Assembly (NCBI GenBank): GCA_015152465.1
Contig: SUTX01000009.1
Span: 1-64,000, forward strand
Direction: 5' to 3'
DNA: 64,000 bases
From: Cyanobacteria bacterium SIG31
GTDB taxonomy: Bacteria; Cyanobacteriota; Vampirovibrionia; Gastranaerophilales; Gastranaerophilaceae
Shown here: positions 28,141 through 37,136 of the stretch, piece after piece
Numbering within the stretch: position 1 is the first letter of the stretch
Layout: every line of letters begins with the position of its first letter
The notes under the pieces: generated by a model
Told to the model about the DNA's origin: nothing
Databases searched by the model: none
Seen by the model: the letters and a program-made list of their open reading frames with translations, nothing else
Program-made: the position numbers and the translations under genes

Positions 28141-28588
28141 AATTTAACTTAATATGTATTTTGTTAAGTTTTTTATTTTATAGCTTTTATACAACTTTCT
28201 TGTACCGACAAGAAAGTTGTGCAAAGAAACTCCCGACCTGAACTTCATTCGCACAAGAATTGTAGCGTTCGAGCTAAGGCAAGCAAACTCCCTACGGTCA
28301 GACAGTGCTTGCCCTGTTATTCTCTCACTTACATTCTTGGCTCATTCCGTTAGGGTCGGAACTTTGCGAGCCTTGCGCAGTGAGCAATTATTGTTATATG
28401 AGACAACTACAAAGCGACTGCTGTCTGAGGTGCATAGCACCGAGTTCAGTCGCTTAGGTCGAATATTACAAATAATTAGCGAACGGAGCTACAGCTCGCG
28501 AGGTTTTTTGTGGCACTTTTTTGCCGGCACAAAAAAGTGCCATAAAGAAAAACAATCAAACTTAACAAAATACATATTTTGTTAAATT
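28141..28588. repeat. Structured non-coding element bounded by ~31-bp inverted repeats
   Basis: 28141-28171 AATTTAACTTAATATGTATTTTGTTAAGTTT vs reverse complement of 28558-28588 (2 mismatches); internal 30-nt hairpins at 28191-28220 and 28512-28541. Confidence 0.65.
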
Positions 28589-28601
28589 AAAATTAATAAG
28601 G

Positions 28602-28631
28602 AATGGGCGCACGACAAGTCGAGCGCCCATT
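28602..28631 (-). terminator. Terminator-like hairpin downstream of flagellin
   Basis: AATGGGCGC-A-CGAC..GTCG-A-GCGCCCATT, 13-bp stem. Confidence 0.65.
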
Positions 28632-28674
28632 TGAAAGGACATTTATTATTTATTGTAAATTCCGATTATTTTAC

Positions 28675-29814
28675 TTATAACAAGTTCAACGCTATTTGCG
28701 GTTGTTGGTTTGCAGTTGACAACAATGTTGCTGTTGCTTGTTGTAAGATTTGGTACTTAATATAGTTAGAAGATTCAACCGCTACATCAGCATCTTTCAA
28801 TGTAGAAATAGCTTCAGTTAGGTTTTCTTTTTGAACATCAGTAGAATCAATAGCTGAATCTAATCTGTTCATATATGCACCAATCTTTGTAACTCTCAAT
28901 GAAACATTATCAATTGCTTTGTCAATGTTATCAATGAACGCACGAGCTGAGTTATCATTTCTGTAAATTGCATTACACATTTGAGCAATCGTAAAGTTAG
29001 CTGCACTACCTTTTATAGCCGCACTTGTTGCACCATTAGTGTATGTTACATCTCCGCTTTCAGCTAATGCTGCTGCTAGAGCTGAAGCATAGTAACCTTT
29101 TTGGTAAACAGGTTGAGAGCCTGGTGGTAATAAATTACCCTTTTCATCTGTTAACTCACCATCTTTGTTAACGTAACGTGCTTGATAACAATATACGTCA
29201 GACGGCTTATCGCTTGTGCGTAAATCAATGTAGCCAGGATTATCTTTTGTTGCAGTAGCAGCTGATCTGAATCCCATTAACGATGTTGATTCACAGCTTG
29301 CAAACAAGAAAGCATCCATTTTAATTACACATCTTTGATCAGAATATAAACCTACTTGCAAGTTTATATCTGTTGTTCTTGAACCATCAAGCAAGAACGT
29401 ATCGTTAAAGTCAGTAATTGAACATAGACGGTTGATTTCATCCATTCTTTGCTCAACTTCTGTTCTAATAGCGTTCAATGAAGCAGAACCATAAGTTCCG
29501 TTAGCCGCTTGCATAGTCAAGTCTCTAATTCTTTGTAAGTATTCGTTTAAGATATCCAAAACGCCTTCTTGAGTTGTTAACATATCAAGACCCATACTTG
29601 CGTTTGTCTTAATAATATCATAACCGTTTACTTTAGCTTCCATGCCTTCTACTACAGAGTAGCCGGCAGCGTCATCCTTACCAGAGTTTATCTTGAAGCC
29701 AGTAGATAATCTCTCCATTGCTGTGTTCATACCTTTTGTAGCATCACTAAGGTACTTTTGGCAGGTCAAGGCTGACAAATTCGTGTTAATCGTAATTGTT
29801 GAAGTTGACCCCAT
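28675..29814 (-). CDS. Flagellin
   Basis: TITINTNLSALTCQKYLSDATKGMNTAMERLSTGFKINSGKDDAAG; C-terminal SSNYIKYQILQQATATLLSTANQQPQIALNLL; start trimmed. Confidence 0.95.
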   Translation of the reverse strand: MGSTSTITINTNLSALTCQKYLSDATKGMNTAMERLSTGFKINSGKDDAAGYSVVEGMEAKVNGYDIIKTNASMGLDMLTTQEGVLDILNEYLQRIRDLTMQAANGTYGSASLNAIRTEVEQRMDEINRLCSITDFNDTFLLDGSRTTDINLQVGLYSDQRCVIKMDAFLFASCESTSLMGFRSAATATKDNPGYIDLRTSDKPSDVYCYQARYVNKDGELTDEKGNLLPPGSQPVYQKGYYASALAAALAESGDVTYTNGATSAAIKGSAANFTIAQMCNAIYRNDNSARAFIDNIDKAIDNVSLRVTKIGAYMNRLDSAIDSTDVQKENLTEAISTLKDADVAVESSNYIKYQILQQATATLLSTANQQPQIALNLL

Positions 29815-29849
29815 AATAAATTTCCTTTCAATTTTTCCTTTCCCTATGC

Positions 29850-29876
29850 TTAACGGCACAAAAAAAAAGGACTTTA
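29850..29876 (-). promoter_or_regulatory. Sigma-28 (FliA)-type promoter
   Basis: TAAAGTCC-N11-GCCGTTAA on minus strand, ~35 nt upstream of flagellin ATG. Confidence 0.8.
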
Positions 29877-30091
29877 CAACTTTAGTTATAGAATCCTCCA
29901 TATAGTGTAGAAGTGCTGCCAAAACCCTTTAAAATAAAGGGTTCTAAATTTCAAATTTTCTTTAGAATTTGTACAAAAAAAACAATATCTCCAACTTAAG
30001 TTATAGAAAATAGCACAAATAGCATGTACAAATTACCGATACTTTTTACAGGTTTTTAACCCAAAATGTTACTAAAATAGGAGATAATAAT

Positions 30092-30664
30092 ATGAAGTTA
30101 GAACAATCTGAAACATTACAATGTCTTATCAATGCATTTGCAGGAGAATCACAAGCACGAAACAGATACACATTTTACGCAAAACAAGCTAAGAAAGATG
30201 GCTATGAGCAAATCTCAGAAATATTTTTGAATACAGCAGAAAACGAAAAACAGCATGCCAAATTATTTTATAAACATATTCCACACGCAGAACATCATAA
30301 AGTTACAGGAGAATATCCTTTCTTTTTAGGAAATACACTAGAAAATCTTGAATCAGCAGCTTGTGGCGAAAGAGAAGAATGGGAGTATGTATATAAGCAT
30401 GGTGCACAAGTTGCAAAGGAAGAGGGTTTTGATGAGATTTCAAAGTTATTTGCAGGAATATTAGAAATAGAAAAACATCACTCCCATAGATTTGAAACTC
30501 TTGCTGCTCAAATAAGAATGAAAACTCTATTCAGTAAAGATGAAAATACTCAATGGCATTGCAGAAAATGTGGGCATATACAGATTTCTCAATGTGCACC
30601 TAATAAATGTCCGGTATGCGAACACGAACAAGGGTATTTTGAATTATTTCATGAAAAATTCTAA
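30092..30664 (+). CDS. Rubrerythrin
   Basis: FAGESQARNRYTFYAKQAKKDG, C-terminal CRKCGH...CPVC rubredoxin-like. Confidence 0.95.
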   Translation: MKLEQSETLQCLINAFAGESQARNRYTFYAKQAKKDGYEQISEIFLNTAENEKQHAKLFYKHIPHAEHHKVTGEYPFFLGNTLENLESAACGEREEWEYVYKHGAQVAKEEGFDEISKLFAGILEIEKHHSHRFETLAAQIRMKTLFSKDENTQWHCRKCGHIQISQCAPNKCPVCEHEQGYFELFHEKF

Positions 30665-30703
30665 TAAAAAAAAGAGAGCTCAATAGAGCCCTCTTTTTTT
30701 ATA
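30665..30703. terminator. Rho-independent terminator
   Basis: AAAAGAGAGCTC-AATA-GAGCCCTCTTTTTTT. Confidence 0.8.
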
Positions 30704-30715
30704 TATTTATATTAA

Positions 30716-31072
30716 TTAGCTTAATGCTAATAAAGATTTTACTGAACGAGCATTTTCTTTAACAGATTCATCTGAGTGCAAGTTAATTGTATCGTCTAAA
30801 ATTCTTACAACTTCAGATTTATCTTTTAAAGCCAATATTTCATTAATTGTGCTCATCGCAACTGCTGGAGAAAGGTCATTAATACCTTTACCTTGATTAA
30901 TGATAACAACTTTTAATGAATCGTGTACATTCTTTCTAACTAAAGCTCTTGAAGTGTATTCACGAACTTCATTGTCAGGAGAGTTTGTACCAATTTCTTC
31001 TAAAACTCTTATTGAGTCAGTATCTTGATGAGCAGTTAAGGCATCAATGATTTCTAAAACGTTCTTATTCAT
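30716..31072 (-). CDS. Hypothetical HEAT-repeat-like protein
   Basis: All-alpha repeat-like ORF. Confidence 0.5.
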   Translation of the reverse strand: MNKNVLEIIDALTAHQDTDSIRVLEEIGTNSPDNEVREYTSRALVRKNVHDSLKVVIINQGKGINDLSPAVAMSTINEILALKDKSEVVRILDDTINLHSDESVKENARSVKSLLALS

Positions 31073-31674
31073 TACGCAATACCTCCCTCAAGAGCTATAA
31101 TCTCTTTCCAAGCATTTTCAAGTTCTGACACAGGAGTATCAGCAGTATAGTGTTGTCTTGAAGGTAATTTTGCGATCAACGCATTCCATTGAGTACGCAT
31201 GTCATTGCCAAATTCAGTAATACTGGTTGAAACTGCTTCCATCCTTGAACTAACTCTTGAAGACATCTCTTCATGCATAGAAGATAACTTGTTAACAATT
31301 TTAGCATTCATGCTGCCAACAGCTTCGTTCATATGTCTAATACCAGGAACTTGAGAGATTGGAGTTTCCTTAGCATAAGTCCAAGCACTAGAAATACCAC
31401 CGCCAACTCTTTTAACGAAATTAACAATAGGTTCCGTAATACTAGATTTCATTCTTGTCATACTTCCTGTGACAGAAGATGCAATCATTCTTAATTTATT
31501 TGTTTTTTGAGTAGAGCTTTTAAAAACATCAGCAGCCAATTCAAATGGCAAAGTATTCCCTTCAAAATTATTATATTTGAACGGATTTGTAGTTGAATTT
31601 CTTGATGTTCTAAAAGGATTAGCAATTTTGTTTGGGGTAATGTTTTGCGAACCCACTTTAATAATTTTCGCCAT
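31072..31674 (-). CDS. Hypothetical protein
   Basis: ORF trimmed to MAKIIKVGSQNITPNK after AAAGGAA. Confidence 0.5.
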   Translation of the reverse strand: MAKIIKVGSQNITPNKIANPFRTSRNSTTNPFKYNNFEGNTLPFELAADVFKSSTQKTNKLRMIASSVTGSMTRMKSSITEPIVNFVKRVGGGISSAWTYAKETPISQVPGIRHMNEAVGSMNAKIVNKLSSMHEEMSSRVSSRMEAVSTSITEFGNDMRTQWNALIAKLPSRQHYTADTPVSELENAWKEIIALEGGIA

Positions 31675-31826
31675 ACAATTCCTTTCTAAAATAGATTGAC
31701 TTCTTAACACATAACAGAATAACATATCAGAAAAATAATAAATCATATAAACAGAGGATACTTTGAGTCAAAATAGTGTTTACAAGAGAGTTTTATAAGG
31801 GTATAATTAACACTAGTAAAAAACCA

Positions 31827-31913
31827 AGAGGGGTGTCCGAGTGGTTGATGGTGCGATCTTGGAAGGGTCGTGTGGGGGCAACTCCACCGTGGGTTCGAAT
31901 CCCATCCCCTCTG
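31827..31913 (+). tRNA. tRNA-Ser(GGA)
   Basis: AGAGGGG/CCCCTCT acceptor, CTTGGAAGG anticodon loop, variable arm GTGGGGGCAACTCCAC, GGTTCGAATCC T-loop. Confidence 0.95.
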
Positions 31914-31916
31914 AAT

Positions 31917-31954
31917 AAAACCGAGCATTAGCAAAGCTAGGCTCGGTTTTATTT
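31917..31954 (+). terminator. Terminator after tRNA-Ser
   Basis: AAAACCGAGC...GCTCGGTTTTATTTTT. Confidence 0.85.
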
Positions 31955-32127
31955 TTAGCACTGAATTCCACTTTTTAAAAAGTGTTAAGAAAAATTTGGA
32001 ATATTATCTCTTATTGATTTGTTTATGATAAAGTTAACATAGGCAAGAAAACTTTGCTAAAATATGGAATTAAATAAAAAAACATTTTTCCAGCTGTTAC
32101 GTCATAAATTATTTTAAAGAGGGTAAA

Positions 32128-33060
32128 ATGGGAGACTTATCACAATACAAACAAGATTTATCTTGTGAACTCGAAAAATACAGCATAAAAGAAGCACCTT
32201 TAACCCCAAAAGTTTCAATAATTGTCCCAGTTTATAACGCTGAAAAATATTTAGACAAATGTGTAATGTCTTTAATTAAACAAACATTAAAAGACATTGA
32301 AATAATTCTCGTAAACGACGGTTCTAAAGATTCTTCTGCAACTTTAATAGAATGGTTCCAAAAATATGATGCAAGAATCAAGCTAATTAACCAAGAAAAT
32401 AAAAAACAAGGTGGAGCTAGAAATAATGGATTGAGAAACGCTTCTGGAGAATATATTTCATTTGTGGATTCTGACGATTGGATTGATCCAGACTTCATTG
32501 AAAAACTTTACAATACTGCAATTAAATATAATACAGATATAACAGCTACAAACATAATTAAGCATAAAAAAAATAAACGAAAATACAATGTTAGGTATAG
32601 GAGAACAAAAACCGCAACAAATATGAGTTCTAAAATCAAATTGTGTAGCGATAAAAAGAAACGTTTCTTCTATGTAATGAATAAGTTATATAAAAAATCT
32701 TTTTTAGTAGAAAACCACATTACCTTTGAAGAAAATTGTTATTTTGAAGATGTTCTTTTCTCAATAAAAGCAATTTTTCACGCCAAAAATATTGCATCAG
32801 AGCCTAATACAAACTATCACTACATATACAACATAAACTCGACAATTAACTCTAAAAGAACAGAAAAAAAGAAAGCAGATCACAACAAAGCATATATTGA
32901 ATTACAAGATTTTGCTCATAAAAACAAGATAAAATTGCCTGAATGTTTAAATTATGTGATTAAATACTGGAAAACACCGCTATTTAAAATTTATAAAGGC
33001 GAATATAAAGAAAAAATCTGTTTATTTGGTATTATACCAATTTTCTACAAACAAAAGTAA
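32128..33060 (+). CDS. Glycosyltransferase family 2
   Basis: PKVSIIVPVYNAEKYLDKCVMSLIKQTLKDIEIILVNDGSKDSS, DSDDW. Confidence 0.92.
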   Translation: MGDLSQYKQDLSCELEKYSIKEAPLTPKVSIIVPVYNAEKYLDKCVMSLIKQTLKDIEIILVNDGSKDSSATLIEWFQKYDARIKLINQENKKQGGARNNGLRNASGEYISFVDSDDWIDPDFIEKLYNTAIKYNTDITATNIIKHKKNKRKYNVRYRRTKTATNMSSKIKLCSDKKKRFFYVMNKLYKKSFLVENHITFEENCYFEDVLFSIKAIFHAKNIASEPNTNYHYIYNINSTINSKRTEKKKADHNKAYIELQDFAHKNKIKLPECLNYVIKYWKTPLFKIYKGEYKEKICLFGIIPIFYKQK

Positions 33061-33080
33061 ATGATACAAACGGGGAAATA

Positions 33081-34052
33081 ATGGCTGGAACAAACTTTTT
33101 CATAAAAATTCTATCTTGTATGGTCTCTATTAAAGAGTTTAGTGAAACTCGTAATGTTTTGCAGATATTTGGCATAAAAATTAAGTACCCCAAAAGAGAA
33201 TTTGCAAAAAAGAAAAAACAAAGTCCCTATTATTTTTATAAAAAATATAACATCGACATTACAACCTTACCACCTGCAGAAGGACAAATTAGAGACATTC
33301 AATTAGCTAATTTGGAGTTATTAAAAGAGCTTGATTATGTATGTTCAAAAAGCAATCTGAAATATTGGCTTGATGCTGGTACTCTTATAGGAGCCGTCCG
33401 ACATAAAGGATTCATCCCTTGGGATGACGATATTGATGTGGGAATGATAAGGGAAGATTATAATAAAATTATCGAAGCTTTCAGTAAATATTCTCGAAAC
33501 CCTGACATTTATGCGGGATTTTATAGAGACGACTCTCGCCCAAGTATGTATTTTATAAAAGTTCAACATAAAAAATGTAAGCACTTATTTGTTGACATTT
33601 TCCCTTTCGACATATACGGCAAGGCCTTGAGCTTAAAAGAACAGTTACTAGCAACCGAAAAGATAAAAAAAATAAGGCAAAAAATAGAGAGCTCAAAAAC
33701 TAAATTGAGCGACTTAGAGTTAAAACAAAAAACAGAATTTTTAATGAAAAATGAAATCCTGACTAACGATATCCCTAAAAATTTAGAAGATACTGATATT
33801 GTTTGGGGGATAGATTTTAGACACAGTTGGAAAAACTGGTTTACTAATTACAATGTTATTTTCCCGCTAAAGAAAATCGAATTTGAAGGTATAGAATTTT
33901 TCACAATGAATAACCCAGAAGCTTTTTTAAGAAGACTATATGGGGACTATATGGCATATCCTAAAAAAATTGGATTAGGTCATAGTGCACTAAAAAATCT
34001 ATCGGAAGAAGAAAAAGATGTTATTAAAAATTTAATTGAGGGACAAAAATAA
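33081..34052 (+). CDS. LicD-family (phosphorylcholine/polyol-phosphate transferase-like) protein
   Basis: YWLDAGTLIGAVRHKGFIPWDDDIDVGM. Confidence 0.88.
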   Translation: MAGTNFFIKILSCMVSIKEFSETRNVLQIFGIKIKYPKREFAKKKKQSPYYFYKKYNIDITTLPPAEGQIRDIQLANLELLKELDYVCSKSNLKYWLDAGTLIGAVRHKGFIPWDDDIDVGMIREDYNKIIEAFSKYSRNPDIYAGFYRDDSRPSMYFIKVQHKKCKHLFVDIFPFDIYGKALSLKEQLLATEKIKKIRQKIESSKTKLSDLELKQKTEFLMKNEILTNDIPKNLEDTDIVWGIDFRHSWKNWFTNYNVIFPLKKIEFEGIEFFTMNNPEAFLRRLYGDYMAYPKKIGLGHSALKNLSEEEKDVIKNLIEGQK

Positions 34053-34053
34053 A

Positions 34054-34800
34054 ATGCGAAACAACATAGCAATCATATTCGCTGGTGGCGTTGGAAAGCG
34101 TTTAAATAGCCAAGAAAACAACTTACCAAAGCAATTTTTAAAAATCAACAGCAAACCAATTATTATACATACACTAGAAATATTCCAACGCAATAAAAGT
34201 ATTGATAAAATCTATATTGCTATACACCCAGATTACTATAATCACATGGAAGATTTGGTAAAATATTATCATATCTCAAAAATTGCTGGTATCGTAGAGG
34301 GTGGTGCTACAGGCCAAGAGTCTATATATAAAGCTTTAAAACTTGCTCAGAGTGAAAACAATCAAGACTCACTCGTCCTAATTCACGATGGGGTGCGTCC
34401 AAACATAACAGATGAAGTTATAGATAAAAATATTAAAACTGCTTTACAAAAAGGAAATGCTATAACTTGCACCTCTTGTCAAGAAACAATACTCGTAAGC
34501 GAAAACGGATTAAACCCCGAACATGTTCCTTATAGAAAACACACTTTTGCAGCCCAAGCCCCGCAAACATTTATTTTATCAGAAATAATTGATGCTCACG
34601 AAATCACAAGAAAAACAAACCCAGATTACACAGATATTGTTGACTCCTGCACCCTTTTCAAAACATTAGGAAGAGAAACATATATGGTCGAGGGCAACAG
34701 AGGTAATATCAAAATTACTACAATTGAAGATCTATACTTATTGAGGGGATTGATTAGATTCAAAGAAGACAAAGAAGCTTTTGGAATAGAAGGGTTATAA
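34054..34800 (+). CDS. IspD/TarI-family cytidylyltransferase
   Basis: AIIFAGGVGKRLNSQENNLPKQFLKINSKPIIIHTLEIF, HDGVRPNI, GNRGNIKITTIEDL. Confidence 0.85.
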   Translation: MRNNIAIIFAGGVGKRLNSQENNLPKQFLKINSKPIIIHTLEIFQRNKSIDKIYIAIHPDYYNHMEDLVKYYHISKIAGIVEGGATGQESIYKALKLAQSENNQDSLVLIHDGVRPNITDEVIDKNIKTALQKGNAITCTSCQETILVSENGLNPEHVPYRKHTFAAQAPQTFILSEIIDAHEITRKTNPDYTDIVDSCTLFKTLGRETYMVEGNRGNIKITTIEDLYLLRGLIRFKEDKEAFGIEGL

Positions 34801-37136
34801 TGGTAAAATTCAAACATAATATTGAACGATTAGATACTAGAGAGATTATCAAATCAAAATACCTAAACTGGGATTGTTTTAAAAATAAAACAGTGTTAGT
34901 AACAGGTGCTACAGGGTTAATAGGAACTCAGATTGTCAAAGCTCTGTTATATGCTAATGAATATTTCAATACAAATATCAATATTATAGCTTTGGTGAGA
35001 AATAAAGAAAAAGCAAAAAAAATATTCACCGACTCTGCAAAAATAAAATGTTTAAAATTTATTCATCAAGATATCATCGAACCAATTAAATATAACAAGA
35101 ATGTTGATTATATAATTCATACAGCAAATAGCACGTCCTCAGCAAGCTTCGTAAAAGAACCTGTTGAAACAATTGATTCTATTCTACAAGGAACAAAAAA
35201 TGTATTGAATTTTGCTCGTAAATCTAAAGCCAAAAGTATTGTGTATCTATCTTCAATGGAAGTTTATGGAGAAATCCCTTTAACAAGAATCGAGCCTCTC
35301 TCTGAATCAGATTTAGGATATGTTGACATACTAAAACCTCGTAGCTCTTATCAAGAGGGAAAACGTGCCGCTGAATGTTTATGTTCTGCGTATGCTAACA
35401 AATATGACATACCTGTCAAAATAGCACGTTTAGCTCAAACAATTGGTGCTTGTGTTGATTATAACGATAATCGTGTATTCACTCAATTTGCCAGAAGTAT
35501 TGCAGAGGGAAAAGATATCACCCTAAAAACAAAAGGTGAAACAATAAGAAGCTATTGTTATATTACTGATGCAGTTGTTGCAATATTTTCTTTATTAGAA
35601 AAAGGCCAAAATGGAGAAGCTTATAATATAGCAAATCCAGATACAACTTGCTCAATACGAGAAATGGCTGAATTATTGTGCAACAAGCACCCTAAATCAA
35701 AATTAATAATTAGAGAAGAAAACGACACTAGTTATTTAAACACTCTTAAGTACTATTTGGATATATCAAAAATAAGTTCTCAAACTAACTGGTCTCCTCA
35801 AATAAGTTTAGAAGAAGCTTTTAACAGATTAATCAATAGTTTATCTTACCAACAATGCATTTTTAAAGATAATAACAAACAGAAAAAATTTATAAATAGA
35901 ATTTTTAATTTAAGAAATAACGGCAAATATAAGCTTTTAACCATTTGTAACTGCACCATAAAAATAGACAAAGCTATCTGGAATAAATTGCTGTGTTCAA
36001 ACAGTAAAATAAAAAACAACCTAATTGTAATGAATAATTTTGGAGGAAAAGACTACGGTTGCAATCCAAAATATATAGCTGAAGAAATCCTCAGAAGAAA
36101 GTTGCCTTACGATATTCTATGGTTATGCGAGGATAAAAAACAAATTGATAAAAAGCTTTTCCCTCAGAACATAAAACTAACTGGCTATAAAGACATTGAG
36201 GGGATAAAAGCATTAAGTTCAGCAAAAATTATAGTTAGTAACGTGCATTGCAATCCTTTAATAGCATCTGGATGGACTAAAAAACAAAACCAAGTTTATA
36301 TACAAACTTGGCATGGTTCTTTAGGTATCAAAAAAATTGATTTCTCTGTTAAAAATAATGATAGCGTGTTCTTCACCAAAACTTGGGAAGAATTAACAAA
36401 AATAGATATTGAAAACATTGATTATTTAATAACAAACTCAGAGTTTGAAAAAAATGTATTTAGCGAAGGGCTTCTATGGAACAACGACTTTACAAATATT
36501 GGTCATCCTAGAAATGATATCTTTTTCAAAGATAACGAAACACTAGATAAAATCAAGGAAAAAGTTTTTTCAACTCTTGGCATAGATTCAACTAAAAAAG
36601 TTTTATTTTACGCACCATCATATAGAGACGATAAGCATATAGATGTATATAATTTAGACTATGACATGATAATAAAGAGTTTAAAAGAAAAATTTGGCGG
36701 TGATTGGATTCTCGTTATAAGACTACACCCTCATCACGCTAATATTAAAAACAAATCGGCCTTTTATAAAAACAATAAAAATGTAATTGATGCATCACGT
36801 TATCCTGACATACAAGAATTGTTAATTGCAGCAGATGTTGGTATAACCGATTACTCAAGCTGGATTTTTGATTTTATGTTATCAAAAAAACCTGCATTTA
36901 TTTATGCAGAAGATATTGAAAAATACAATACTGATAGAGGTTTTTATTATCCATTAGAAACAACACCTTTTCCTGTAGCAAGAACAACAACAGAACTTAT
37001 TAATAAAATATCAAATTTTGATATAAATAAATATAAGATTGACGTAGAAAAATTCTTGCAAGATAAGGGTTGTATTGAAAATGGACAAGCGAGCAAAAAA
37101 CTTGTAGATTTAATTGAGGATATTATGAATGAATAA
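34800..37136 (+). CDS. Fusion: extended SDR epimerase/dehydratase + CDP-glycerol glycerophosphotransferase (TagB/TagF-like)
   Basis: N-terminal GATGLIGTQIVKALL, SSYQEGK; C-terminal TWHGSLGIKKID, FYAPSYRDD, RLHPHH, DYSSWIFDFML. Confidence 0.88.
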   Translation: MVKFKHNIERLDTREIIKSKYLNWDCFKNKTVLVTGATGLIGTQIVKALLYANEYFNTNINIIALVRNKEKAKKIFTDSAKIKCLKFIHQDIIEPIKYNKNVDYIIHTANSTSSASFVKEPVETIDSILQGTKNVLNFARKSKAKSIVYLSSMEVYGEIPLTRIEPLSESDLGYVDILKPRSSYQEGKRAAECLCSAYANKYDIPVKIARLAQTIGACVDYNDNRVFTQFARSIAEGKDITLKTKGETIRSYCYITDAVVAIFSLLEKGQNGEAYNIANPDTTCSIREMAELLCNKHPKSKLIIREENDTSYLNTLKYYLDISKISSQTNWSPQISLEEAFNRLINSLSYQQCIFKDNNKQKKFINRIFNLRNNGKYKLLTICNCTIKIDKAIWNKLLCSNSKIKNNLIVMNNFGGKDYGCNPKYIAEEILRRKLPYDILWLCEDKKQIDKKLFPQNIKLTGYKDIEGIKALSSAKIIVSNVHCNPLIASGWTKKQNQVYIQTWHGSLGIKKIDFSVKNNDSVFFTKTWEELTKIDIENIDYLITNSEFEKNVFSEGLLWNNDFTNIGHPRNDIFFKDNETLDKIKEKVFSTLGIDSTKKVLFYAPSYRDDKHIDVYNLDYDMIIKSLKEKFGGDWILVIRLHPHHANIKNKSAFYKNNKNVIDASRYPDIQELLIAADVGITDYSSWIFDFMLSKKPAFIYAEDIEKYNTDRGFYYPLETTPFPVARTTTELINKISNFDINKYKIDVEKFLQDKGCIENGQASKKLVDLIEDIMNE

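Noticed and set aside
28217-28585. 122-aa ORF as a gene
   Set aside because: Lies entirely inside the inverted-repeat-bounded hairpin-rich element; composition and hairpins explain it better than coding.
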